64,000 bases of DNA. Source: an uncultured Parabacteroides sp. GTDB taxonomy: Bacteria > Bacteroidota > Bacteroidia > Bacteroidales > Tannerellaceae. A program made the position numbers and the translations under genes. Location: positions 20,689 through 84,688 of the forward strand of contig CASFXH010000006.1 in assembly GCA_949298575.1 (NCBI GenBank), in the 5' to 3' direction. Shown here in pieces: positions 44,401 to 52,844 of this stretch. The stretch's first letter is position 1; the number at the start of each line of letters is the position of its first letter. The notes beneath the pieces were generated by a model. That model worked only from the letters and a program-made list of their open reading frames with translations. It ran no database searches and was not told where the DNA came from.

Positions 44401-47120
44401 GGGCCGAGGTCTTGGCGGGGATGTACGACGCGTCGCTCGACCAGCTCTCGCCCGGCCAGTGGGCGTTCCATCCGGAGGTGGGGATCTATTTGCCCTGGCT
44501 CTCATTCCGGGTGGGGGAATGTTTCTCGAAGGAACACCGTTCCGACCGGGCGGAGCTTTCCCAGAAGGCCTTACCGGAGGATACGTTCGACCGGCTCTAT
44601 GATGATTGGTACCGGATGCTGTCTTCCGGCTTGGTGGTTCGGGGCTACGCGAGGAGCAACCAGGTTTTCGCCACGGGCAGCGTCATGATGAAAGCCGCCG
44701 TGCCGGAGGCGGCCGCGGATGTCTTCAACATGGTCGAGGATAATTCAGCGGTCCTTTCCGAGCCGACCGTGGTGGTCGCCGAGGAAGATGTGGAGGCGGG
44801 TGGCGCCGTCCGGCCAGTCGCGGTACGGGAGAATTTCGCCGAGACGGCTTTCTTCTTCCCGGTCCTGGTCACGGACGCGGACGGCTCGTTCTCTTTCGAC
44901 TTCACGATGCCGGAGAGCAACACGACGTGGAAGCTCCAGTTGCTGGCCGTCACCGACAGCCTGCGTCATGGCTACTTGACGCGGGAGATCGTGACGAGTA
45001 AGCCGCTGATGGTCCAGCCCAATTGGCCCCGTTTCTTGCGGGAGGGGGATGAGGTGAACGTCGTCGCCCAACTGATAAACCAATCGGATACCTTATCCGC
45101 GGGCCGGGCCCGCCTGGAGCTCTTCAACCCGGAGAATGGCCAGCCGATCATTTGCCTCACGAAATCGCAGAAGCCTTTCACGCTCGAACGGGGGGCGTCG
45201 ACGACTCTCTCGTGGGCGTTCCAAGTGCCAGCCGTGGCGGATGGCGTGATGGGATGCCGGATCGTGGCCGACGCCGAGACGGCGAGCGATGGGGAGCAGG
45301 TCCTTCTGCCCGTCTTGCCCGATGAGGTGGTCGTGACCGAAAGCGAACCGTTCTATCTGGGGAACGAGGCGGAGCGGGAGGTGACGCTTCCCGAGGCGGG
45401 AAAAGGAACGACGCTCCGGGCGGTCTTGGAGGTGACGGCCAACCCCGTATGGTATGCCGTACAGGCGTTGCCGACGTTGAGCGAGGCTTCCGAGGGCGAT
45501 GTCCTCTCTTGGTTCGCGGTGTATTACAGCAATGTCTTGGCGAACCGGATCGTCGGGGCGCATCCCCGTCTGAAGCCGGTAATCCAGCAATGGCTGGCGG
45601 AGGCCGGGAGCGAGGAGAACTTGCTCTCCAGCCTGGAGAAGAACGAGGAGCTGAAGGCCGTGCTCCTGGCGGAGACCCCGTGGGTGCTCGACGCGGCCAA
45701 CGAGACGGACCAGAAGCGCCGCCTGGGCTTGCTCTTCCAGGCCAACCGGGCCGAGGAGATGCGGCGGGTGGCTTTCCAGCGGCTGGCCGACCAACAGTTG
45801 CCCTCCGGCGGCTGGGGCTGGTTCAAGGGCATGTACGCGAACCGCCACATGACCCTGCAAATCCTGAAAGGCATGGCCCAGCTGACGGAACTCGGGGCGA
45901 TCCAATACGACGAGGACGAGAAGACGCTCCAGATGCGGGCGCTCCGTTACTTGGATCAATCCATCCTGAAGGATTACGAGAACCTCCGCCGGAATGAGGC
46001 GAGCCTCGGGCGTTACGTGCCCAGCTTAGATCAGGTGGAGTATCTTTACGTCCGGAGCTTCTATCGGGACATCCCGGAAGGGGAGGCCCGTGAGGCGGTC
46101 CGTTATTTCTCGGAGCGGGCTGAGGCCTCGTGGAAAGACCAGCCGCTCTATGGCCGGGCGGCGATCGGACGCTTGGCGTGGCGGAATGGCCATAAGGATA
46201 AAGCCCTCGAGATCGCCCGCTGGTTCGTGAAGACCGCGAGCGAGGACGAGGAGATGGGTGTTTATTGGAAGAACAATCGCCGGGAGCTGGGCGTGGGCGC
46301 TTCGCCGATCGAGACGCACTGCCTCGCGATGGCCCTGTCGCGGGAGGCTTTGCCCGGTGAGCTCGCGGTAGACGGACTGAAGCAATGGCTCTTGAGCCAG
46401 AAGCGGACGCAAATGTGGGAGTCGGTTCCCGCGACGATGAACGCCATCCACACGCTCTTGCTGGACGGCTCCGATTGGTTGAGCGCGGACAACCAATGCC
46501 TCATCGCGTGGGGCGACGAAACCTACGCGACCGATGAGGGCACGACGGCCCTGGGCTATCGCCGCGTCGTCCGGGAGCCGGGCCTCACGACGGCGATTCC
46601 CTCCAGCGTGACCATCCGCAAGGAAGGCGCCGCCCCGGCTTGGGGAGCCATCTATACCCAAAGGCTGGTGCCCCTCCGCGAGATGGCGAAGACCGACGGT
46701 CATCTCGACGTGGAAAAGAAGCTTTTCGTGGCGGAGAACGACGGGACGACCGAGACGCTCCGCGAGGTGAAACCCGGCGAGGCGCTTCATGTGGGCGACG
46801 AGGTGGTGGTCCGCTTGACGTTGCGCAACGATCGGGAGATGACTTTCGTCGTCCTCAAAGACCTGCGGGCGGGTTGCCTGGAGCCGGGCAAACCGTTGTC
46901 GGGCGCCGAGTTCAGGGATGGGCTGGCGTACTATCGGAACCCGAAAGACCTTTCGGAGAACTTCTACTTCGACCGCCTGCCCGTCGGGACGTTTGTCTTG
47001 GAATACCGGGCTTACGTGAGCCGTGCCGGGGAATATGCCGGTGGCTTCGCGACCCTGCAATGCCTCTACGCCCCCGAGTTCGTCTCGCGGACGGAGGGCG
47101 GTGTCCTGCTGGTGGAGTGA
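41487..47120 (+). CDS. Alpha-2-macroglobulin-family protein without thioester motif
   Basis: 1877 residues with a short signal/anchor (MKRLGMIFIGGALCAALVAG). N-terminal ~300 residues are helical; then macroglobulin (MG) domains with the characteristic TLYRPGQTVSFKGIAYV, TNAFGSISGEFTLPRATRSG and EEYKRPSFELAV; bait-region-like linker; MG/ANATO-like segment NFAETAFFFPVLVTDADGSF, DFTMPESNTTWKLQLLAVTD; and the complement-like helical domain (about 1330-1640) with GGWGWFKGMYANRHMTLQIL. Where bacterial macroglobulins have the CxEQ thioester, this protein has ALPTLSEASEGDVLSWFAVY (about 1327-1346), so no thioester can form. Such proteins guard the periplasm against proteases. The usual partner pbpC is not adjacent. 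Lipobox not evident. Confidence 0.93.
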   Translation: MKRLGMIFIGGALCAALVAGYVRANRYTAGEKALVEALAEKDTPALIKAAVARMSDELEKDVERFPELIREMERYTRERADSASAALLHSLTAEMYDRYYQANRWTIDQRTALRDYVPDDIREWSGNLFTDKIREELRASLRPADTLRATPAATFASLLKAGNAEGLRPTLLDFLAYRAIEILPDAEWYEALLACHRADGNRSALLMAELAYLEYLRSHDDSLADDRYAEKLDSLSVVYATDPYAIEIAKQQWYLKEQAQYQLPSEEAREAARGELYAYAKAMIARFQDSPRVAFFENQLGYLEQPLLSVGSDRNVYPGQALRLNVSYRNVAELTVRVYENPAPPAAASREDQRRKRGREVKSVTHTLRMPDTYTQRDTTLEIPMEAPGLYLCEVADAARRVEATVAFSVSRLAASTHRLATGETEVLVTDYWTGRPARDAVVVGYNHSMQWIPQALDTVRTDANGLARFAGKYRDALETVRPLVPGDTSSLVANVPGYYPKHEAQETETISLFTDRTLYRPGQTVSFKGIAYVRDVAKPRVVADREVTVRLVDANGQDVGKKLFRTNAFGSISGEFTLPRATRSGVFRLLTDRGGASIRVEEYKRPSFELAVEPIEGEVFFNETLTLKGFAKTYSGVNLRGGKLTWTITRGPYWGRRAWGLDEGYDYRTRQVAAGTATVQADGTFTIPFTPEADPRVAQARDEARYVYRLTATLTDERGETRTCEYAFEVGNRGISVAIASGGQMEKNEAYAIARLFALNQSEVKRAGTFSLRRLGNADERLALADSGRFAAGDTLGRATFPTLESGRYRLTVYADDARGNACTGQWDFVLYGQDDRRPPIETHVWALREKMECAPGESAEFVFGTSDTAAYVLYELFDAEGARIDLRRMVLNAENRRFSIPFREEYGLGVKARLSFVKEGAFYQEQFGITRRQPDRHLTIHTETFRDRLAPGARERWKFRLTDADSLPVRAEVLAGMYDASLDQLSPGQWAFHPEVGIYLPWLSFRVGECFSKEHRSDRAELSQKALPEDTFDRLYDDWYRMLSSGLVVRGYARSNQVFATGSVMMKAAVPEAAADVFNMVEDNSAVLSEPTVVVAEEDVEAGGAVRPVAVRENFAETAFFFPVLVTDADGSFSFDFTMPESNTTWKLQLLAVTDSLRHGYLTREIVTSKPLMVQPNWPRFLREGDEVNVVAQLINQSDTLSAGRARLELFNPENGQPIICLTKSQKPFTLERGASTTLSWAFQVPAVADGVMGCRIVADAETASDGEQVLLPVLPDEVVVTESEPFYLGNEAEREVTLPEAGKGTTLRAVLEVTANPVWYAVQALPTLSEASEGDVLSWFAVYYSNVLANRIVGAHPRLKPVIQQWLAEAGSEENLLSSLEKNEELKAVLLAETPWVLDAANETDQKRRLGLLFQANRAEEMRRVAFQRLADQQLPSGGWGWFKGMYANRHMTLQILKGMAQLTELGAIQYDEDEKTLQMRALRYLDQSILKDYENLRRNEASLGRYVPSLDQVEYLYVRSFYRDIPEGEAREAVRYFSERAEASWKDQPLYGRAAIGRLAWRNGHKDKALEIARWFVKTASEDEEMGVYWKNNRRELGVGASPIETHCLAMALSREALPGELAVDGLKQWLLSQKRTQMWESVPATMNAIHTLLLDGSDWLSADNQCLIAWGDETYATDEGTTALGYRRVVREPGLTTAIPSSVTIRKEGAAPAWGAIYTQRLVPLREMAKTDGHLDVEKKLFVAENDGTTETLREVKPGEALHVGDEVVVRLTLRNDREMTFVVLKDLRAGCLEPGKPLSGAEFRDGLAYYRNPKDLSENFYFDRLPVGTFVLEYRAYVSRAGEYAGGFATLQCLYAPEFVSRTEGGVLLVE

Positions 47121-47144
47121 GGAATGGCGTCGCTTTGTGAACAG

Positions 47145-47178
47145 GAAGCCCCGGCTGGCGTGCCAGCCGGGGCTTCGT
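47145..47178. terminator. Strong hairpin between convergent macroglobulin and glnN genes
   Basis: GAAGCCCCGGCTGGC (47145-47159) and GCCAGCCGGGGCTTC (47162-47176) form a 15 bp perfect stem with a two-base loop. Only a weak T-rich tail follows on the plus strand. Probably a shared terminator. Confidence 0.75.
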
Positions 47179-47241
47179 TATTCCTTGGCAACCAATGCCC
47201 GCCTTTAGCCTCCCCGCATGAGTTCCGTGCGCGTTGTTATC

Positions 47242-49431
47242 TTATCGGATGAACAGCAATTCCCGGTATTTGGGGAGCGGCCACATCTGGTTGTCGACCA
47301 TCAGCTCGAGGTCGTCGATGTGGGCGCGGATGGTGTCGAGATAGGGCGCGACGGTGTCGTGGTAAGCGATGGCCCGCTCGCGGAGGTCGGCGATGCGGTT
47401 CGCCCGCTTGCGGGCCTCGACCATCTCGTCGACCTGCTTGGTGACGGCGCAGATATGGGCCGAGATCTGGCGGCTCAGGCGGCGAGGCTCGGCGGCCATC
47501 TCACGGTATTCATCCCCCTCGAAGGCTTCTTTCAGTTTCGTGATATTCTCCAACAAAACGGATTGGTAGCGAACGGCCACGGGGATGATGTGGTTGAGCG
47601 AGAGGTCGCCCAGGACACGGGCCTCGATCTGCACTTTCTTGATGTAAACTTCCCATTTCACCTCGTTGCGGGCGGCCAATTCCTTGCGGTTGAGGACACC
47701 GGCACTCTCGAACATCTCGACGACCTCAGGTTGGAGGTAAGCGTCGTATTGGAGGGGGACGCTACTTTCGCAATCCAGCCCGCGGCGGAGGGCTTCCTCC
47801 TTCCACGCGTCGGAGTAGCCGTTCCCGTCGAAACGAATGGGTTTGGAGCGCTTGATGTAGTCTTTCAGGACCTCGAAAATGGCTTGCTCTTTGCTCTTGC
47901 CGGCCGAGCGGAGGCGCTCCACGTCGTTCGTGAACTGGCGCAGCTGGTAGGCGACGGCGGAGTTGAGGGCAAGCATGGCCGAGCCGCAGTTGACCGACGA
48001 CCCCGGCGCCCGGAACTCGAACCGGTTGCCGGTGAAGGCGAAGGGCGACGTCCGGTTGCGATCGGTATTGTCGAGCAGGAGCTCAGGGATTTGGCCAAAG
48101 CCCAGGTGAAGCCCTTTTTTATCGTCGACCTCGATGGCGTCCTCGATGGCGCTTGTCTCAAACTTGTCCAAGATGTCGGAGATCTGCGTGCCGAGGAAGG
48201 TGGAGATGATGGCGGGCGGCGCCTCGTTGGCTCCGAGCCGGTGGGCGTTGGTGGCCGAGGCGACGGTCGCTTTCAGCAACGCGTTGAAACGGTAGACGGC
48301 CATGATGGTGTTGACCACGAAGGTGATGAACCGCAGGTTGTCTTCCCGGTCTTTCCCGGGCGAGAAAAGGTTGACGCCCGTGTCGGTCCCCAGCGACCAG
48401 TTGCAATGCTTGCCCGAGCCGTTGACGCCCTTGAAAGGCTTCTCGTGGAGCAGGACGCGGAAATTGTGGTGGCGGGCGACGCGTTTCATGACCGACATCA
48501 GCAGCTGGTTATGGTCGTTCGCCAAGTTGCATTCCTCGTAGATGGGGGCCAATTCGAACTGGTTGGGAGCCACCTCGTTGTGGCGTGTCTTGACGGGGAT
48601 GCCCAATTTGTAGCACTCCACTTCCAAGTCTTTCATGAACTCCTGCACCCGGCTGGGGATGGCCCCGAAATAGTGGTCGTCGAGCTGTTGGTTCTTGGCG
48701 CTCTCATGCCCCAAGAGGGTCCGCTCGGTGAGCGACAGGTCGGGGCGGGCGGAGTAAAGGTCCTCATCGACCAGGAAATATTCTTGTTCCCAACCGAGGT
48801 AGGTCGTCACCCGGCGGGTCGAGGGGTCGAAGTAATGGCAGACGTCGGTCGCCGCCTTGTCGAGCGCCTCGATCGAGCGGATCAAAGGAGTCTTATAATC
48901 AAGCGCCTCGCCCGTGTAAGCGATGAACACGGTGGGGATACACAGGGTATCGTCGACGATGAACGCCGGCGAGGAGGGGTCCCACGCCGAGTAGCCGCGC
49001 GCCTCGAACGTGTTGCGCAAGCCGCCGTTGGGGAAGCTCGACGCGTCGGGCTCTTGCTGGACGAGCAGCTTTCCGCTGAATTCCTCGATCATGCCCCCGT
49101 GGCCGTCGTGCTCCACGAAGGCGTCGTGTTTCTCGGCGGTCCCATCCGTAAGGGGTTGGAACCAATGCGTATAGTGGGTGACGCCTTTGCCCAGCGCCCA
49201 CATCCGCATCCCGGCCGCCACGTGGTTGGCCACTTCGCGGTCGATCGGGACGCCCCGGTCGATCGCGGCCGTCAGCGCCTCGTAGGTCTCTTTCGAGAGG
49301 AACTTGCGCATGGCCTTGCGGTTGAAGACATTCTCTCCGTAATACTCGGAGACGTTTCGTTTGGGAGTGCATGCCTCGGTGGCCTTCCGGTTCGAGGCTT
49401 TCTCCACGGCATTGAAGCGTGAGATTGACAT
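47242..49431 (-). CDS. glnN: Glutamine synthetase, type III
   Basis: 729 residues, normal for the large GSIII class of Bacteroidetes and some cyanobacteria. It makes glutamine from glutamate, ammonia and ATP. Signatures: N-terminal GSIII part (NVSEYYGENVFNRKAMRKFL), the catalytic beta-grasp/barrel with LGWEQEYFLVDEDL (metal-binding Glu), KTRHNEVAPNQFELAPIYEE, KPFKGVNGSGKHCNWSLGTD (ammonia/ATP site) and GNRFEFRAPGSSVNCGSAML, and the GSIII C-terminal helical domain. Not co-transcribed with the gene on either side. A -7 element TAACTTCG (complement of 49461-49468) lies 29 bases upstream of the start codon. No amt or glnB gene is nearby. Confidence 0.97.
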   Translation of the reverse strand: MSISRFNAVEKASNRKATEACTPKRNVSEYYGENVFNRKAMRKFLSKETYEALTAAIDRGVPIDREVANHVAAGMRMWALGKGVTHYTHWFQPLTDGTAEKHDAFVEHDGHGGMIEEFSGKLLVQQEPDASSFPNGGLRNTFEARGYSAWDPSSPAFIVDDTLCIPTVFIAYTGEALDYKTPLIRSIEALDKAATDVCHYFDPSTRRVTTYLGWEQEYFLVDEDLYSARPDLSLTERTLLGHESAKNQQLDDHYFGAIPSRVQEFMKDLEVECYKLGIPVKTRHNEVAPNQFELAPIYEECNLANDHNQLLMSVMKRVARHHNFRVLLHEKPFKGVNGSGKHCNWSLGTDTGVNLFSPGKDREDNLRFITFVVNTIMAVYRFNALLKATVASATNAHRLGANEAPPAIISTFLGTQISDILDKFETSAIEDAIEVDDKKGLHLGFGQIPELLLDNTDRNRTSPFAFTGNRFEFRAPGSSVNCGSAMLALNSAVAYQLRQFTNDVERLRSAGKSKEQAIFEVLKDYIKRSKPIRFDGNGYSDAWKEEALRRGLDCESSVPLQYDAYLQPEVVEMFESAGVLNRKELAARNEVKWEVYIKKVQIEARVLGDLSLNHIIPVAVRYQSVLLENITKLKEAFEGDEYREMAAEPRRLSRQISAHICAVTKQVDEMVEARKRANRIADLRERAIAYHDTVAPYLDTIRAHIDDLELMVDNQMWPLPKYRELLFIR

Positions 49432-49460
49432 GGTGTTCTATCGTTTTGTGTGTTACGGCG

Positions 49461-49468
49461 CGAAGTTA
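49461..49468 (-). promoter_or_regulatory. glnN: -7 element of glnN
   Basis: TAACTTCG on the minus strand, TAnnTTCG variant of the Bacteroidetes -7 element, 29 bases before the glnN start codon. Array 4 begins about 65 bases further upstream of this element. Confidence 0.55.
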
Positions 49469-49532
49469 AGCAAAAAAGGCGTAGGCGCGTATCCTTATTT
49501 GAGGAAGGCGCGACAGGCGTTCGGATGAGGAT

Positions 49533-49624
49533 CGTTCGGCAAAGTTGCCGTATGACGTTCGGCAATATTGCCGTCTAGCGTTCGGCAGTGTTGCCTAAAG
49601 CCATTCGGCAACATTGCCGAACGC
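49533..49624. repeat. Tandem palindrome array 4 (23 bp period) upstream of glnN
   Basis: Four units start at 49533, 49556, 49579 and 49602. The palindrome CGGCAA-2 nt-TTGCCG is intact in units 1, 2 and 4 (unit 2 CGGCAATATTGCCG has no loop, unit 4 extends to 8 bp arms TTCGGCAA/TTGCCGAA) and broken in unit 3. The whole array is bracketed by a longer inverted repeat: about 49522-49542 and 49608-49629 match at 19 of 21 positions as inverse complements. It lies between glnN (start 49431) and the end of the next leftward gene (stop at 49628-49630), so one arm covers that stop codon. Confidence 0.88.
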
Positions 49625-49627
49625 TCT

Positions 49628-50368
49628 TCATCCGGGCTGGTAGGGGAGGATCATCAGGTCGACCGATACCTCGCGAGCTGTCTTCAGGACGCGCGCGCTT
49701 TTGCTGTAAAATGTCCTCAAGGTCAAAGTGTATTCGCCGGGGGTGAGGCTTTTGGGGAGGATGAGCAGCAGTTGCTTCGGGTAGTTGCAGAGGATGTCGG
49801 TGGCGGCGATCCGCGTCGAGTGGCCGTCGCGGTCGGTCAAGGTGAGGCCGGCTTCGGGCTCGGGGCCGACGAGCTTCAGGTCCTTGCCCGTGAGGCGGAA
49901 ACCTTGGCCGGCGGTGGCGGTATGGTCGGTGGCGCCGGTCGAGAGGTCTTCGGTCGAGGCGATGTGGATCGCCGATCCGCGGGGGCCGCTCACCTTGACA
50001 CGCACGGCGTCGAGCTCGCTCGCGGTCGCCCGTGTGGGGCGGAAGTTGAGGTAGAGCTGGTTATGTCCTTCTTGCCAGATGCCGCCCTCGACGGTTCCCC
50101 GGCAGGCGACGTGGGCTTCGAAGAGGCCATTGTTGACGCGCACGCCTTCGAGCAGGAGGTCGAGGACGACGCGGTTTTCCAAGTCGATGACCATCCTTAT
50201 GGTCTCTCGCTCAAGGCCGGGATGCAGGGCCATGATCTCGTCGACCAGCCGCTCCTTGTCGGCCCGCCCGCGGTGGATGGGGGTGAAAATGCGCTCGTTC
50301 GCCGGTTCTTGCCCTACGGGATTGGGGGCGGTGAGAACGCTCAGTTGTCGTTTCTTTCGGTTTGTCAT
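49628..50368 (-). CDS. DNA-binding-domain/DUF4469-type protein
   Basis: 246 residues from the ATG at 50368 (MTNRKKRQLSVLTAPNPVGQ). An in-frame start at 50434 is possible but would add a proline/phenylalanine-rich tail with no signal character. N-terminal half resembles the HU-like domain of Bacteroidetes DUF4469 proteins (IFTPIHRGRADKERLVDEIM, LDLLLEGVRVNNGLFEAHVA, NQLYLNFRPTRATASEL); the C-terminal half (about 150-246) is an Ig-like fold with ILCNYPKQLLLILPKSLTPG and EYTLTLRTFYSKSARVL. Cytoplasmic. Family function unknown, presumed nucleoid-related. The stop codon is inside the long inverted repeat that brackets array 4. Confidence 0.75.
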   Translation of the reverse strand: MTNRKKRQLSVLTAPNPVGQEPANERIFTPIHRGRADKERLVDEIMALHPGLERETIRMVIDLENRVVLDLLLEGVRVNNGLFEAHVACRGTVEGGIWQEGHNQLYLNFRPTRATASELDAVRVKVSGPRGSAIHIASTEDLSTGATDHTATAGQGFRLTGKDLKLVGPEPEAGLTLTDRDGHSTRIAATDILCNYPKQLLLILPKSLTPGEYTLTLRTFYSKSARVLKTAREVSVDLMILPYQPG

Positions 50369-50477
50369 GGGGAAAAATGTCTTTTTGGGGAAAACAAAGA
50401 GAGGGGACGGCTGCCCGCCCCCTCTCGCGTGCATTATTAATAATAGAAAGATGCGCGTTGAAAAGGATGCCGCGTTT

Positions 50478-52682
50478 TTAGAAGAGGCTCCAGGAGACCG
50501 TCAATCCGGCCATCACGATCGCCACCATGCTCATCAGCTTGATGAGGATGTTGAGGCTCGGGCCGGAGGTGTCCTTGAACGGGTCGCCGACGGTGTCGCC
50601 TACCACTGTGGCCTTGTGGGCCTCGCTGCCTTTGCCGCCAAAGTTGCCTTCCTCGATGAATTTCTTCGCGTTATCCCAAGCGCCACCCGCGTTGGCCATG
50701 AAGACCGCCAGGACGAAGCCCGTGCTCAGTCCGCCAATCAGCAGGCCGACGACGCCGCAAACGCCAAAGATGAAGCCCGTCAAGACCGGCGCGATGATGG
50801 CCAGCGCTGAGGGAAGCACCATCTCGTGTTGCGCGCCCTTCGTCGAGATCGCCACGCAACGGGCGTAATCCGGCTCGGCCTCACCCGTCAAGATGCCCTT
50901 GATCTCGCGGAACTGGCGACGGACCTCCTCGACCATGTGGCCAGCGGCGCGGCCGACGGCGTTCATCGTCAATCCGCAGAACATGAAGGCCATCATGGAG
51001 CCCAGGAACATGCCGGCCAAGACTTTCGGGTTCATCAGGGTGACGTCGTAATAGACCATGAAGTCGGAGAACGACGCTTGGCTGATCGGGATCTCCCGCC
51101 CGTCGGCGAATTGCAAGACCGTCTCGCCCAAGCGGACAAGGCCGATCTTGATTTCCTCAATATAAGAAGCCAGCAAGGCGAGGCCCGTCAATGCCGCCGA
51201 GCCGATGGCGAAACCCTTACCCGTAGCGGCTGTCGTGTTGCCCAGCGAGTCGAGGGCGTCCGTGCGGTGGCGCACTTCTTTGCCCAAGTTCGACATCTCG
51301 GCGTTGCCACCGGCGTTGTCGGCGATAGGCCCATAGGCGTCGGTCGCCAGCGTGATACCCAGTGTCGAGAGCATACCGACCGAGGCGATGCCGATGCCAT
51401 ACAACCCCATGCCAATATTCTCGAAATTAAACCCGGACGCGAAGAGGAACGAGCAGATGATTCCGATCACGACCGCGATGACCGGCACCGCTGTCGAGAG
51501 CATACCCAACCCGAGGCCGGAGATGATGACCGTAGCCGGACCGGTCTGTCCCGCCGCCGAGACCCGGCGTGTCGGGTTGTAGGATTGCGAGGTGTAATAT
51601 TCCGTCGCCTGTCCGATCACGATGCCCACCAAGAGGCCAATCACTACGGAGCAGCTGATCCAGAACCAGTTGTCCATACCTAACAAATAGAGGATCACGA
51701 AGGAGCAAACGGCGATCAGGACGGAGCTGAGGTTCGTCCCGACGGCGAGCGATTTCAAGAGGGTCTTGATCGTCGCGTTCTCGTTTGTCCGCACGGCGAA
51801 AATACCGATGATGGAGAGCACGATACCTACCGCCGCGATCAGCATCGGGGCGATGACCGCCTTGTACTGGAGCTCGATGCTCCCGGTCGATACGAAGGCC
51901 GCGGCGCCCAGGGCGGCGGTCGCTAGGATCGAGCCGCAATAGGACTCGTACAGGTCGGCGCCCATGCCGGCCACGTCGCCCACGTTGTCGCCCACGTTGT
52001 CGGCGATGGTCGCGGGGTTGCGCGGGTCGTCTTCCGGAATACCGGCCTCAACCTTACCGACCAGGTCGGCGCCCACGTCGGCCGCTTTCGTATAGATACC
52101 GCCACCCACACGGGCGAAGAGCGCTTGTGTCGAGGCGCCCATTCCGAAGGTCAGCATGGTGGTGGTGATAATCGTGAGCTTATGGGTAGGATCCATGGCT
52201 TCCGCCGGGATGCAAGCGTTCAGTAAGATGTACCAAAAAGAAATATCCAGCAATCCGAGTCCGACGACGACAAGCCCCATGACCGCGCCACTTCGGAAAG
52301 CGATCCGCAAACCCTTGTTCAACGAGGTTCGCGCGGCGTTGGCCGTCCGGGCCGAGGCGTAAGTGGCGGTCTTCATTCCCAAGAAACCCGCCAAGCCGGA
52401 GAAGAAACCTCCCGTCAGGAAAGCGACAGGCACCCACTCATTTTGCACGCCAAAGCCATAAGCCATGATGGCGAACAAGATCACCAGAATAAGGAACACG
52501 GTCGCGACGACCTTGTACTGTTGCTTGAGGTACGACATCGCCCCTTCCCGCACGTGGGCGGCGATCTTCGCCATCAACTCGGTTCCTTCACTTTCTTTCA
52601 TCATCTGCCTGAAAAAGATCCAGGCGAACGCCAACGCCAGGAGAGAGGCGATAGGCACGATCCAAAAAATACTTGTAATCAT
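50478..52682 (-). CDS. hppA: Membrane-bound ion-pumping pyrophosphatase
   Basis: 734 residues with about 16 membrane helices, standard for HppA. It hydrolyses pyrophosphate to pump H+ and/or Na+. Substrate-site motifs: [20 protein letters not shown] (catalytic DxxxxxxxKxE) with [20 protein letters not shown], and the C-terminal [16 protein letters not shown] and [20 protein letters not shown]. In the [18 protein letters not shown] segment (about 475-492) an alanine stands where K+-independent enzymes have lysine, so this should be the K+-dependent subfamily, which includes Na+ pumps known from Bacteroides. Monocistronic; 109 bases separate it from the next leftward gene. Confidence 0.96.
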   Translation of the reverse strand: MITSIFWIVPIASLLALAFAWIFFRQMMKESEGTELMAKIAAHVREGAMSYLKQQYKVVATVFLILVILFAIMAYGFGVQNEWVPVAFLTGGFFSGLAGFLGMKTATYASARTANAARTSLNKGLRIAFRSGAVMGLVVVGLGLLDISFWYILLNACIPAEAMDPTHKLTIITTTMLTFGMGASTQALFARVGGGIYTKAADVGADLVGKVEAGIPEDDPRNPATIADNVGDNVGDVAGMGADLYESYCGSILATAALGAAAFVSTGSIELQYKAVIAPMLIAAVGIVLSIIGIFAVRTNENATIKTLLKSLAVGTNLSSVLIAVCSFVILYLLGMDNWFWISCSVVIGLLVGIVIGQATEYYTSQSYNPTRRVSAAGQTGPATVIISGLGLGMLSTAVPVIAVVIGIICSFLFASGFNFENIGMGLYGIGIASVGMLSTLGITLATDAYGPIADNAGGNAEMSNLGKEVRHRTDALDSLGNTTAATGKGFAIGSAALTGLALLASYIEEIKIGLVRLGETVLQFADGREIPISQASFSDFMVYYDVTLMNPKVLAGMFLGSMMAFMFCGLTMNAVGRAAGHMVEEVRRQFREIKGILTGEAEPDYARCVAISTKGAQHEMVLPSALAIIAPVLTGFIFGVCGVVGLLIGGLSTGFVLAVFMANAGGAWDNAKKFIEEGNFGGKGSEAHKATVVGDTVGDPFKDTSGPSLNILIKLMSMVAIVMAGLTVSWSLF

Positions 52683-52812
52683 GTGTAATTAGATTTAATT
52701 AGTAACTGCAAAGGACCTTTTCGGCCCAAAAACGGGGGTAAAATTAGGAAAAAAGAAGGATTGAAGAGAAAATTTTTGTGCTAAAGAATATGAGAGTAGC
52801 GAAAAAAAGAAG

Positions 52813-52820
52813 CATCTTTG
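52813..52820 (+). promoter_or_regulatory. Near-consensus -7 element of the patatin-like gene
   Basis: CATCTTTG differs from TAnnTTTG in one base and lies 24 bases before the ATG at 52845. A TTG start at 52818 would be inside it, so the ATG is preferred. Confidence 0.45.
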
Positions 52821-52844
52821 CCGAGAATTTCAAAAAGAACCGGA

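Noticed and set aside
47218-49422. 734-residue plus-strand ORF
   Set aside because: Lies antisense to glnN, whose family motifs are unambiguous; the ORF is a shadow caused by high GC and the codon pattern.
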